The position numbers and the translations under genes were made by a program. A stretch of DNA of 14,495 nt from Firmicutes bacterium UBA5389. GTDB taxonomy: Bacteria; Bacillota; DTU025. Below the pieces are notes generated by a model, which worked only from the letters and a program-made list of their open reading frames with translations, had not been told where the DNA came from and did not search any database. Of the stretch, positions 1-6,879 are shown in pieces. The stretch covers positions 1 to 14,495 of the forward strand of contig DHON01000054.1 in assembly GCA_002409965.1 (NCBI GenBank), read 5' to 3'. Positions within the stretch are counted from its first letter, which is position 1. Each line of letters starts with the position of its first letter.

Positions 1-231
1 GGCTTGCAGGCTTTGCCGCCGATATCTACACAGATGCTTCACCAATACGGTCGGCGGGCCCGTCCCCAAATGCGCAGATGGGAACATCTACATGCGGAAA
101 GTGAGTTCCAGGATGCCTTGAAGCAGTATGCCAAACGAAAGGACAAGAATCTGCGCCTGCTGATGCAGTATGCACAGGCATTCCAGGTGGAGAGAATCCT
201 GGACCGCTATCTGGAGGTACTGCTGCAATGA
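1..231 (+). CDS. AbiEi-type antitoxin, C-terminal part (5' end outside window)
   Basis: The open frame enters from the left edge and ends at 231. The last ~40 residues (from DALKQYAKRKDKN to RYLEVLLQ) resemble the C-terminus of AbiEi-family type IV antitoxins, which usually ends in a helical segment finishing YLEVLL. In AbiE systems the antitoxin represses its own operon and neutralises the co-transcribed nucleotidyltransferase toxin. The stop overlaps the next gene's start as ATGA (228-231), the usual AbiEi/AbiEii coupling, and this supports the assignment. The N-terminal winged-helix region lies outside the window, so whether the gene is intact cannot be judged. The partner toxin is broken, so this antitoxin is probably relict. 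Family recognition is from memory of motif style, not from an alignment. Confidence 0.65.
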   Translation, partial: GLQALPPISTQMLHQYGRRARPQMRRWEHLHAESEFQDALKQYAKRKDKNLRLLMQYAQAFQVERILDRYLEVLLQ

Positions 232-425
232 TCAAATCATCGCGCCAGTTAAGGGATCTGGTCCGCAATCTCTCAGAAGGAAAGAAAGCGGATGCGCAAA
301 TCCTGATGAGCAATTACATGATGGAGCGCTTCCTGGAACGGGTTTCACTGTGCAACCTTCTTCACCCTGGCGTTTCTGCTTATCTTGTCAAAGAATCCGA
401 GAACGGGCGCATATTCGGGATCTGA
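228..425 (+). pseudogene. AbiEii-type nucleotidyltransferase toxin, truncated to about 41 N-terminal residues
   Basis: Residues 1-41 (MIKSSRQLRDLVRN to MERFLERVSL) match the typical opening of AbiEii/AbiGii toxins: a basic start, an 'AQ.LM.NYMMERFLER' helix, then normally the FILKGG nucleotidyltransferase core. Here the likeness stops near position 350, exactly where the KGG motif and metal-binding Asp pair should follow. The remaining ~24 codons to the stop at 425 look unrelated and lie antisense to another gene fragment. AbiEii toxins are normally near 300 residues, so this one has lost its whole catalytic domain and cannot be active. Translation would be coupled to the upstream antitoxin through the ATGA overlap. 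The break point coincides with the end of the opposing fragment, which suggests a deletion or recombination joint. Confidence 0.65.
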
Positions 426-614
426 CTCAAGGGGTTCAAAAGGCATATCTTTTTTCTTAGGAGCGCTCGGTTTGGGCCTCGGAAATGGTCTCTTGTCCTT
501 CGGGCTATCCCAGCCGACACGATCATCTACATCGACTGTGTGCAACAATGTGTTGTCAATGCACGCAAGGATCTCCTGGGCCTCCGCCTTCTGTTGAACA
601 ACTGTAATACGCAA
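345..614 (-). pseudogene. Fragment resembling the N-terminal region of an Mrr-like restriction endonuclease
   Basis: The minus-strand open frame of 89 codons starts at a TTG immediately after an in-frame stop and ends at 345. Its protein has a short helix (AQEILACIDNTLLHT), then VDVDDRVGWDSPKDKRPFP, a proline-rich linker, and SDPEYAPVLGFFDKI followed by basic residues. I recall this order (VDD..DW.SLKD..PFP, then a P-rich stretch, then Y.P.LGFFDKI) from the N-terminal linker of restriction-endonuclease-fold (Mrr_cat) proteins. The catalytic domain that should follow is missing, because the frame stops at the joint with the AbiEii remnant. There is no good start or ribosome binding site. It is probably a decayed piece. 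Identification is tentative; an unrelated phage or hypothetical protein remains possible. Confidence 0.35.
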
Positions 615-1079
615 CTAACAGCAATGCCAAGTGGCTTCCAGGCGCCTACACATGTCAGTGGTGTGTCGGGATATGCCGCCATTAGTCTGTGATATACGGA
701 GCGGTGGAAAAATCGCGCACGGGGGCAGAAGCCAGCACCAACTGCAGCAGGAACAGGTGCCATGCTGTACGCTATGATTGCAAAACAACTTTAGTTACTC
801 AACCGATGCGCGCGGGCCGGTTACTCCGAACGGCACAGTGCCACCACAACCCTCACCGCGGCTGAAATGCGGTTTGGGCTGGAAGGAGAACGATATGCCG
901 GAGCGGGCTCGTGCGAATTATCAAAATTATTTTATATATAGGCAGGAATGCCGGGCGCGTTGGTCGAATCAACCTAGCGCAGTGGCAATTGTGCCGGAAC
1001 CCGTACCGGCACAGGGTACCGACTGAGCATGCCCAATCGCTGGTCGTGCTGGATAAATGGCTGGCAGGTGATTGATCTG
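615..1079. other. Gene-free region upstream of the ROK regulator
   Basis: No frame here encodes anything recognisable. The short open frames on either strand (for example 527-763 minus and 778-1026 plus) have biased, low-complexity composition and no family motifs. An A+T-rich island at 917-940, with TATATA at 935-940, could supply a -10 element for the downstream operon, but no convincing -35 hexamer sits 16-18 bases upstream. A perfect inverted repeat at 990-1013 is listed separately. The rest may be decayed sequence from the defence-gene debris to the left. Confidence 0.5.
990..1013. repeat. Perfect 8-bp inverted repeat upstream of ROK gene; candidate operator or leader hairpin
   Basis: Arms TGTGCCGG (990-997) and CCGGCACA (1006-1013) are exact reverse complements separated by 8 bases. 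The repeat lies 66 bases before the preferred ROK start at 1080, and 15 before the alternative start at 1029, downstream of the A+T-rich island at 917-940. The placement suits an autoregulatory operator for a dimeric regulator such as ROK or LacI, or a stem-loop in the 5' leader. No T-run follows, so it is not a classical terminator. Binding by a particular protein is inference. Confidence 0.5.
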
Positions 1080-2375
1080 ATGTCGCGGAGGCGGAAAAGA
1101 GGCCATAACTCGGAGTCTACGTACATTGATAATCGATTTTTGGTGCTGGACATGATCCGCCGGTTTGCCCCATTGTCAAAGTCGGATATAGCAGCAATGA
1201 CCGGGCTTACTTCCATGACAGCAGGCAATATAATAAACGAGCTTTGTGAATTGAGCCTTATCGCCGGCGCCGGCGTCCAGAAGTCAAAGGCTGGACGAAA
1301 GCCCCAAGTATACGCTGCGTCTCCGGGTTCGCGGGTGTGCGTCTCAGTCGACCTGAGCTCAGATGATATTACATTGGGTCTGGTAGACGTTCTGGGGAAT
1401 TTGCGCGCCTTGAATAGCTTTGAGGTACGCAAAGGCGATGGAACAAGGGTCCTGCATCTCATTAACTCACTGAATGACTTCTGCGTTCAGGAGGCTGCAG
1501 ACAAGCAACTGGAGCTTGTGGGCGTGGCGGTGGCTGTGCCTGGAATCATCGATTCCGAATCGGGCACTGTCTTGCGGTCTGTTCCCCTTGATTGGCGGGA
1601 TGTTCCACTACGCACCGTTCTGGAACAGATCTTCCCAGTGCCCATATGCATTGGAAAGGAAACGCACGCCTCAATAGCTGGCGAATACTACTTCGGGACG
1701 TGGGGTGACGCTGAGGATATTCTGTTCGTGAATGTAGGGGCTGGTATCGGTGTTGGAGTGATGATCGGCAACAGGATACATCGCGGATCAAGCGAGATGG
1801 CGGGTGAACTCGGTCACGTGGTAGTAGATCCCAGCGGCCCGCAATGCAATTGCGGAAACCGGGGCTGCCTGGAAAAACTGGCTTCGTTGCGCTCTATTGT
1901 CGATCGAGCTAGCGAGGCTGCAGCTGATGGTGAGTCGCTGCTACTGGCTGAAATGGCTGAGAATCGCGGGGGTAGCCTTGCGATTGCCGATGTCTTCTCG
2001 GCCTTCGAAGAAGAAGACCCCGTCGCGGTGCGAATAGTCCAGGAAGCTGCGGGGTATCTTGCCAGAGGCTTGATCATGCTCAAACGCCTCTTTGATCCCG
2101 AGATCATGATTGTGGGCGGCAACGCCATTGAGGACGGGAAACCCTACTGCGATACCGTGCTGCGTTACTTCCGTGAATATCTCGCCAATTCCAACTTGCC
2201 TTCCGATCATGACACCGCAATCACTTTCTCAAAGTTGGGCAACAAAGGTCGACTTCTCGGAGCTAGCACCTGGGCGTTCAACAGGTTCTTTGCGTCTCTT
2301 CTGGCTCAATCGCAGGCGAAGAACGTGAAGGACACGCCCGGTGGCCAATGCAGTGCTGATCACATTGGGTCATGA
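1080..2375 (+). CDS. ROK-family transcriptional regulator (NagC/XylR type)
   Basis: The protein has an N-terminal winged helix-turn-helix (about residues 30-63, including LSKSDIAAMTGLTSMTAGNI) followed by a ROK actin-fold domain. The ROK zinc signature is complete: His246, then Cys256, Cys258 and Cys263 in GH-x9-CNCGNRGCLE. The loop that carries the catalytic Asp in ROK sugar kinases (ENDAN) reads GKETHAS here, which fits a sugar-sensing regulator rather than a kinase. ROK regulators usually repress sugar-use genes until a ligand binds. The ATG at 1080 is preferred because AGGTGA (1066-1071) lies 8 bases upstream and the HTH then sits near the usual distance from the N-terminus. A start at 1029, in frame, would add 17 residues. 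It is the first gene of the sugar operon and probably controls it; the inverted repeat at 990-1013 is a possible target. Confidence 0.9.
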   Translation: MSRRRKRGHNSESTYIDNRFLVLDMIRRFAPLSKSDIAAMTGLTSMTAGNIINELCELSLIAGAGVQKSKAGRKPQVYAASPGSRVCVSVDLSSDDITLGLVDVLGNLRALNSFEVRKGDGTRVLHLINSLNDFCVQEAADKQLELVGVAVAVPGIIDSESGTVLRSVPLDWRDVPLRTVLEQIFPVPICIGKETHASIAGEYYFGTWGDAEDILFVNVGAGIGVGVMIGNRIHRGSSEMAGELGHVVVDPSGPQCNCGNRGCLEKLASLRSIVDRASEAAADGESLLLAEMAENRGGSLAIADVFSAFEEEDPVAVRIVQEAAGYLARGLIMLKRLFDPEIMIVGGNAIEDGKPYCDTVLRYFREYLANSNLPSDHDTAITFSKLGNKGRLLGASTWAFNRFFASLLAQSQAKNVKDTPGGQCSADHIGS

Positions 2376-3249
2376 GGAGGTTCAGGTAGAGTTGGATTTC
2401 CGCTATTACGAACTATCCAGTGGAACCGCTTCACAACGGATTGACACGCTCTTTCCGGAGTGGGGCACGGAAAACGAAGTGGTGGCAGTGCTCGCACCCC
2501 ACGATGATGATGCCATCTTGGGTGCCGGATACTTGATACAGGCTGTCTTGGCCGCCGGCGGCGTGCCGTATGTGTTCATCTACTGTATGGGAGACGCGGG
2601 CTACAGTACTGTCCAGGAGAAGGACAGTATAGTGGCGACTAGGATGGAAGAGTCAAGATCCGCGTACCAGATGCTAGGGATCGACGAGGACCATGTCATC
2701 AGGTTCAACTACCCGGACTTCAGCGTCAGGCAGCACACTGGCAGGGTGCTTACGACTGGCGCTGAGGGCACGTTCGGTCAAACCGTCAGGGCACTCAGAA
2801 AGATCAGGGCCACCAGGCTAGTCACTCCCAATACATATCGTGAGCACTCTGATCACGAAGCGGTAGGTAGCATTGGACTGTTTGACGGACCGCAGGCAGG
2901 CGACAGAATATTGGTTGATTGGGGCGAACCATCGGCAATCCGTACCTTCTTGCAGTACACGGTATGGGCTGATTTCGGGCCTGAGGACGCTCTCACGGGC
3001 GGGCGCCCGCCGCAGATCCGGGCCAACAGAGCCCTAAGAGCGCCTGCTGAGGCCGAGAAAGTGGTCGCGACGGCCCTCAGGGAATTCGGCTCTCAGCGAC
3101 AGGTGATCAAGGGCCTTCTTGATGCAAGGAAGGCGCGGGCATATGGGGACGGTTACCTGGAGCTGTACGTGGCTACAGACGCCAGGCCTCGGCTAGAGTT
3201 TCGCCCCTATGTGGAGTTGCTGGCGAGTATCGACCGTGCGCGCAGCTGA
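2341..3249 (+). CDS. PIG-L (LmbE-like) family deacetylase
   Basis: PIG-L enzymes are zinc-dependent N-deacetylases that remove acetyl groups from GlcNAc-type sugars and related conjugates. The first metal/catalytic motif is LAPHDDDAILG (His54, Asp56, Asp57 counted from the GTG at 2341), a known variant of AHPDDE in which the usual final Glu is Ala. The second is REHSDHEAVG (His169, His172), which supplies the third zinc ligand. The length of ~300 residues is normal, and no signal peptide is present, so it should act in the cytoplasm. The GTG start overlaps the ROK gene by 35 bases and has GAAGGA 8 bases upstream. A TTG at 2392, preceded by GAGGAGG (2374-2380), is an alternative that would remove 17 residues. 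The context suggests deacylation of an imported sugar derivative. The substrate is unknown. Confidence 0.88.
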   Translation: MANAVLITLGHEEVQVELDFRYYELSSGTASQRIDTLFPEWGTENEVVAVLAPHDDDAILGAGYLIQAVLAAGGVPYVFIYCMGDAGYSTVQEKDSIVATRMEESRSAYQMLGIDEDHVIRFNYPDFSVRQHTGRVLTTGAEGTFGQTVRALRKIRATRLVTPNTYREHSDHEAVGSIGLFDGPQAGDRILVDWGEPSAIRTFLQYTVWADFGPEDALTGGRPPQIRANRALRAPAEAEKVVATALREFGSQRQVIKGLLDARKARAYGDGYLELYVATDARPRLEFRPYVELLASIDRARS

Positions 3250-3280
3250 ACGAGGCACAACTAGAGAGGAGCACGAGTGA

Positions 3281-4645
3281 ATGCGACTGGAACGCACTGC
3301 GCAATGGAAAGAGGAATGCAATCTCGTTGAGACCATTCTGGAAGCAGCGCCCGAAATCGATAGGTCTCTGGCTGTACCCCGATCCGAGTTCGAGTCTCGG
3401 CAACAGAAAGTGGCACAGACTCTTGCAGAGCACGGCCTGGATATCGGAGTGGTCTACTCAGATGAGCATTACAACGGTGATGTCCCCTACTTGGGCGGCA
3501 ACACCAACATCTCAATTGAACCCGTGGCTGGTGTCATAGGCAGCAAGGGTTTTCACCTTATGGCTGGTCTTGAAGGCGCGTACATTGCCGAGCAGCTCAC
3601 CCCGCGGTCAGGTGCCACGGTGCACAAAGTTGAAATGCTGAAGCTTGCTGATGAGGATTATCCCATTTCTGCCGAGCGATTCGAAGACGTGCTGGAGGCG
3701 GCATGTGGGCAAAGGCCCAGGAACATAGGCCTTCTCTCGCCCAAGGCTGTCATTCCGGCCAGCATTGTAGATGCCCTTAGGCATTACGCGGGTCCGACCG
3801 GCGAGCTAGTAGACGCACAGGAGCTGTATCAGCGAATCAAGTACGAAAAGTCCGACACAGAGATGGCCCTCATAGAGCAGTCAAGCCAGATTGCCGATGT
3901 GGCCGTGCGTGCCATGCTTGCAGTGCTCAAGCCGGGTATGCTCGAGACTCAGGTCGCCGCTTGGGGTTATCTTGTTGCCAGGGAGCTTGGAGCCGAGGAG
4001 ATGGGTTTCGACATAATGGTCACGGCCAACGAAGCCAACAGAACCCTTGTGGGAAAGGCGCTTAATCGGCCAATCAGAGAGGGCGACTACGTTCACGTGG
4101 GGATCGCTCCGAAGCGAGATGGCTTGAACTCGTGCGAACGTGTCTCGGTGATGGCTGTGCCCGATCCCTCATGCGTGCCGGACGATGCCAAGTATTGGTT
4201 CGGTTTGGTGGAGGAGGCTTACCGCGTGGGCTTTGAAGCATACTGCAGGGTTGCCAGCCAAGGATTGCCGGCCAAGCTGCAGGAACAGGCGTTGCAGGAC
4301 TTCTTTGCCTCCAGGTCGGCCGAGGCGTCGACACGCATTGGGCGGCACGTGGATCTTGCTCGCCAGAAACCATATACGGGAACTCATAATTCAGGCTACA
4401 CCGAGTGTCAGGAGTTCTTCGGCGCCATTACTCTTCGATCAGAAGAGCCGCTTGGCCGGCAAATAGTGACTATGCTGGACGTAGCCATCAGGGGAGTTGG
4501 GCAGTCGTGGGATGACATCGTCATTCCTGGCCTAGATTATGTGGTCATCGAGAGAACGCTGGGGAAGAGAGACGGGAATGTCGAGACGTTGACCAAGCTA
4601 CCGCTGAACGTCCAGCATCTTGTGGGTCGTGCAGAGCGACAGTAG
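3281..4645 (+). CDS. M24 family (creatinase/prolidase-fold) protein lacking canonical metal ligands
   Basis: The layout is that of M24B proteins: a creatinase-type N-terminal domain (about residues 36-180) and a C-terminal pita-bread domain (about 190-445). Members hydrolyse Xaa-Pro peptides or, in creatinase, a C-N bond of creatine without metal. In metallo members the first Asp ligand sits in 'GD.V..D.G' and the second in 'GY..D.TRT'. The matching stretches here read EGDYVHVGIAPKRDG and LNSCERVSV, so by eye the ligands become Gly274 and Cys285. The later Glu-ligand segments read MLDVAIRGV and GLDYVVIER. A His (His369 in GTHNSGY) remains where a catalytic His would lie. The protein is therefore probably a metal-independent creatinase-like hydrolase or a pseudoenzyme. 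The ATG has GAGAGGAG 9 bases upstream. It follows the PIG-L gene by 31 bases. Confidence 0.85.
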   Translation: MRLERTAQWKEECNLVETILEAAPEIDRSLAVPRSEFESRQQKVAQTLAEHGLDIGVVYSDEHYNGDVPYLGGNTNISIEPVAGVIGSKGFHLMAGLEGAYIAEQLTPRSGATVHKVEMLKLADEDYPISAERFEDVLEAACGQRPRNIGLLSPKAVIPASIVDALRHYAGPTGELVDAQELYQRIKYEKSDTEMALIEQSSQIADVAVRAMLAVLKPGMLETQVAAWGYLVARELGAEEMGFDIMVTANEANRTLVGKALNRPIREGDYVHVGIAPKRDGLNSCERVSVMAVPDPSCVPDDAKYWFGLVEEAYRVGFEAYCRVASQGLPAKLQEQALQDFFASRSAEASTRIGRHVDLARQKPYTGTHNSGYTECQEFFGAITLRSEEPLGRQIVTMLDVAIRGVGQSWDDIVIPGLDYVVIERTLGKRDGNVETLTKLPLNVQHLVGRAERQ

Positions 4646-4727
4646 ATTGATGACCGAAAGGAGATGTGGGGAACAGGTACTGCAGGCCGGGCCGCGCCAC
4701 GTAGACAGTTTGGAAAGGGGTGAGTGA

Positions 4728-5537
4728 ATGCTGAATAGACTGGCCAGTACGACCAATGGATACAAGGGGTCATCGCTGGAGAGGGCGCTACAGGGGATAG
4801 CCTCGGTCGGGCTAAAATACGTGGAATTGGCGGCGATCCCGGGGCACTGTGAGCACGTTACGCCTGAGAAGATGGGGAAAGCCGAGGTGGCAGGTCTGAG
4901 ACGGATGCTTGCCGTCTATGGGCTGGAGGCTGTGAGCATAAGTGGTCATGTAGACTTGACATCCGTCAGCGGCGTTGAGGCGTTGAAAAGACGCATCGAC
5001 CTGGCGTCTGAGTTGGAAGTCACTATTGTAAACACCGGTACTGGTGAGGCAGAGACGCACGAAAAGAAGGAAGACTTCTTCCGCAACATCTCCGATGCGG
5101 CTGAATACGCTGGTTCCCGCTGTGTGACAATTGCCCTGGAGACTCACGGTGGGCTTACGGGAACGGGGCCCGACTGCCTGGCTACGATGGAGCGAATCGG
5201 CAGCGAGTGGGTACGGATAAACTACGATCCGGCAAATGTTATCTACTATCGCGGAGTATCCCCTGAGGAAGACATCAAGGTGATTGCGCCTCACCTAGCG
5301 CATTTTCATATCAAGGACCAGATAGGTGGGCAAGGCGTGCCGATGTTTCCGCCGGTGGGGCAAGGAATCGTGGACTTTAGGGCGATCTTCACGCAATTGA
5401 AGAAGGTTGGCTACAACGGCCCTCTCAGTTTCGAAGTTGAACTGGACTATTCGAAGTTCGTTACTGACCCGGATGAAGAGGATAAGGCTCTGCAGATTTC
5501 GCTGGATTATGTCAGACGCCTAATGGATTCCGTCTAG
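4728..5537 (+). CDS. Sugar phosphate isomerase/epimerase-like protein (xylose isomerase-like TIM barrel)
   Basis: At 269 residues this is a standard single-domain member of the AP-endonuclease-2/xylose isomerase-like TIM-barrel superfamily, which includes sugar 3-epimerases, hydroxypyruvate isomerase and inosose isomerase/dehydratase. Candidate metal ligands occur in order: Glu138 (IALETHGG), Asp167 (INYDPANV), His192/His194 (AHFHIKDQ) and Glu236 (LSFEVELD). PVGQGIVDF (209-217) is the usual 'G.G..D' loop of the family. The ATG is preceded by GAAAGGGG (4713-4720) with a 7-base spacer. An 82-base gap with no visible element separates it from the M24 gene. It probably isomerises or epimerises a sugar intermediate of this pathway. 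The exact reaction cannot be assigned from sequence. Confidence 0.88.
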   Translation: MLNRLASTTNGYKGSSLERALQGIASVGLKYVELAAIPGHCEHVTPEKMGKAEVAGLRRMLAVYGLEAVSISGHVDLTSVSGVEALKRRIDLASELEVTIVNTGTGEAETHEKKEDFFRNISDAAEYAGSRCVTIALETHGGLTGTGPDCLATMERIGSEWVRINYDPANVIYYRGVSPEEDIKVIAPHLAHFHIKDQIGGQGVPMFPPVGQGIVDFRAIFTQLKKVGYNGPLSFEVELDYSKFVTDPDEEDKALQISLDYVRRLMDSV

Positions 5538-5652
5538 ATGGTAATCTGGTCGCTAGTGATGTGAGGTTGGCTTTACTCAGGAATCTATCCAGGATTGTCG
5601 GTGGGTCCATTGTCGAGGCACATGCGCGTGCACGAAAAGGAGGAAGCCCAAA
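5538..5652 (+). promoter_or_regulatory. Leader of the binding-protein gene with strong ribosome binding site
   Basis: This 115-base gap is the second largest inside the operon. It ends in AAGGAGG (5637-5643), 9 bases before the ATG, the strongest Shine-Dalgarno in the cluster, as expected for an abundant binding protein. A short near-palindrome with arms GCAC/GTGC (5618-5631) lies just before it. I could not find a convincing -35/-10 pair, so an internal promoter is possible but not shown. Confidence 0.4.
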
Positions 5653-6750
5653 ATGAAGCGTTCGACTCTATGGGTGATTCTCGCGGATCTGCTCTTGATG
5701 GCCATACTCGTACTCCCGACCCCAGGCGCCCTTGCTCAACCGGCTGTGGCTGAAACAAGAACTCGCGGCCCGGAAGGCCAGGTACCCATTTGGTACACAT
5801 CGATATCGCTGACGCCGGCGGAGCGTGAGAAGATCAGGAAGGGAAACTACAAGATAGCTTACGATCAGCTGGCCGCGAGTGAGTTCGATGACACTATCGG
5901 TAAGGCCATAGAATACATGGCCAAGCAGTTGAACATGGAGTACATCCATACATTCAACCGGCTCGATGCCGCTGTTCAAAGGGAGAACATCGAGAATATC
6001 CTTGCAGCTAAACCTGACATCATCGCTTCGGTAGCAGTTGACCCGGCGGTTTCCACGATTGCGTTCAAAGAAGCAGCCAAGAAGGGTGTCGCGTTGGTCT
6101 TTTGCAGCAACAAAGCCTCGCTAAAATGGAACCAGGAGTACAAAGGCGGGCTAGTATTCTACGACCTGGCGGGCTTTGGTCCGTTGCTGGCTAAGGACCT
6201 CAGTGCTGCATTGGGGGGCAAGGGCAGCATCGGCTATGTATTCCACGAAGCAAACTTCTTCATAACAAATCAGAGAGATCAAGGGTTCAAGGATGCACTG
6301 AAGGACTATCCTGGTCTGAGGATTGTGGACGAAAGGCCGTGGAGTGGGAACCCGGCAGACGCGGAAGCAGTGGTTTCGGCCATGGTCACAGCTCATCCTG
6401 AGATTTCGGGTCTCTACCTACCTTGGCAGGAGGCATTGATGCCCGCACTTGCCGCGCTCCGTGCGGCAGGACGAACCGATATCAAGATAGTGACGAATGA
6501 CATCGGCGAAGTCACAGCGTTGGAGATGGCAAGGGGCAAGAACGTAGTGGCGATGACACAGTGTATGGCCTGGCAGTACGGGGTGACTGTCACAGAGCTT
6601 GGATGCTACGCACTGCTCGGCAAGGAGATTCCAGCCGAGTGCGTGATGGTTCCGGGCCTGATTGCTACCAAAAGCACGATTGGCGCCACATGGCCGAAAC
6701 TGTTCAACACTGAGCTTCCAGCGGCGGTTAGGAAGGCACTGCAGAAGTAG
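5653..6750 (+). CDS. Sugar ABC transporter substrate-binding protein (CUT2, RbsB-like)
   Basis: The protein has a Sec signal peptide (residues 1-28: Lys/Arg start, hydrophobic core, ALA-Q cleavage site) followed by a type I periplasmic-binding fold. Recognisable parts are the first strand and helix (NYKIAYDQLAASEFDDTIGKA), 'VQRENIENILAAKPDIIAS', and the interdomain region ending in DIKIVTNDIGEVTALEMARG. It should bind the sugar outside the membrane and deliver it to the permease. The signal peptide has no lipobox Cys, so the protein is probably soluble in a periplasm. That suggests a diderm host, since monoderm binding proteins are normally lipoproteins. The ATG has a strong AAGGAGG. It is followed by a long hairpin before the ATPase gene. 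The ligand is unknown. Confidence 0.9.
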   Translation: MKRSTLWVILADLLLMAILVLPTPGALAQPAVAETRTRGPEGQVPIWYTSISLTPAEREKIRKGNYKIAYDQLAASEFDDTIGKAIEYMAKQLNMEYIHTFNRLDAAVQRENIENILAAKPDIIASVAVDPAVSTIAFKEAAKKGVALVFCSNKASLKWNQEYKGGLVFYDLAGFGPLLAKDLSAALGGKGSIGYVFHEANFFITNQRDQGFKDALKDYPGLRIVDERPWSGNPADAEAVVSAMVTAHPEISGLYLPWQEALMPALAALRAAGRTDIKIVTNDIGEVTALEMARGKNVVAMTQCMAWQYGVTVTELGCYALLGKEIPAECVMVPGLIATKSTIGATWPKLFNTELPAAVRKALQK

Positions 6751-6794
6751 ACTCACTCTCTCGCGACATTGCGGATCAGGCAAGGCAGATGAGT

Positions 6795-6828
6795 GCGCGC
6801 TGTGCTAATGCAGATGGGCACGGCGCGC
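6795..6828 (+). repeat. Intercistronic stem-loop between binding-protein and ATPase genes
   Basis: Arms GCGCGC-T-GTGC (6795-6805) and GCAC-G-GCGCGC (6818-6828) pair over 11 bp with one wobble, closing a 12-base loop. There is no T-run. Such stems between the binding-protein gene and the membrane-component genes of ABC operons commonly block 3' exonucleases and raise the level of the upstream message (known for malE-malF). That role is inferred from position and stability. Confidence 0.65.
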
Positions 6829-6879
6829 CATCCTCTGTGAGATCATCTGTTCTCAAATGAGCAAAGGCGGGTTGCATGG

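Noticed and set aside
778..1026. Possible 82-residue protein before the ROK gene
   Set aside because: It has no recognisable motif, overlaps the inverted repeat and promoter-like island, and lacks a ribosome binding site.
974..1462. Long minus-strand open frame of 162 codons
   Set aside because: It is antisense to the well-supported ROK gene and has no family features.
2998..3011. Perfect 14-base G+C-rich palindrome inside the PIG-L gene
   Set aside because: It falls in conserved-length coding sequence and consists only of G and C in Gly/Arg/Pro codons, so chance is likely.
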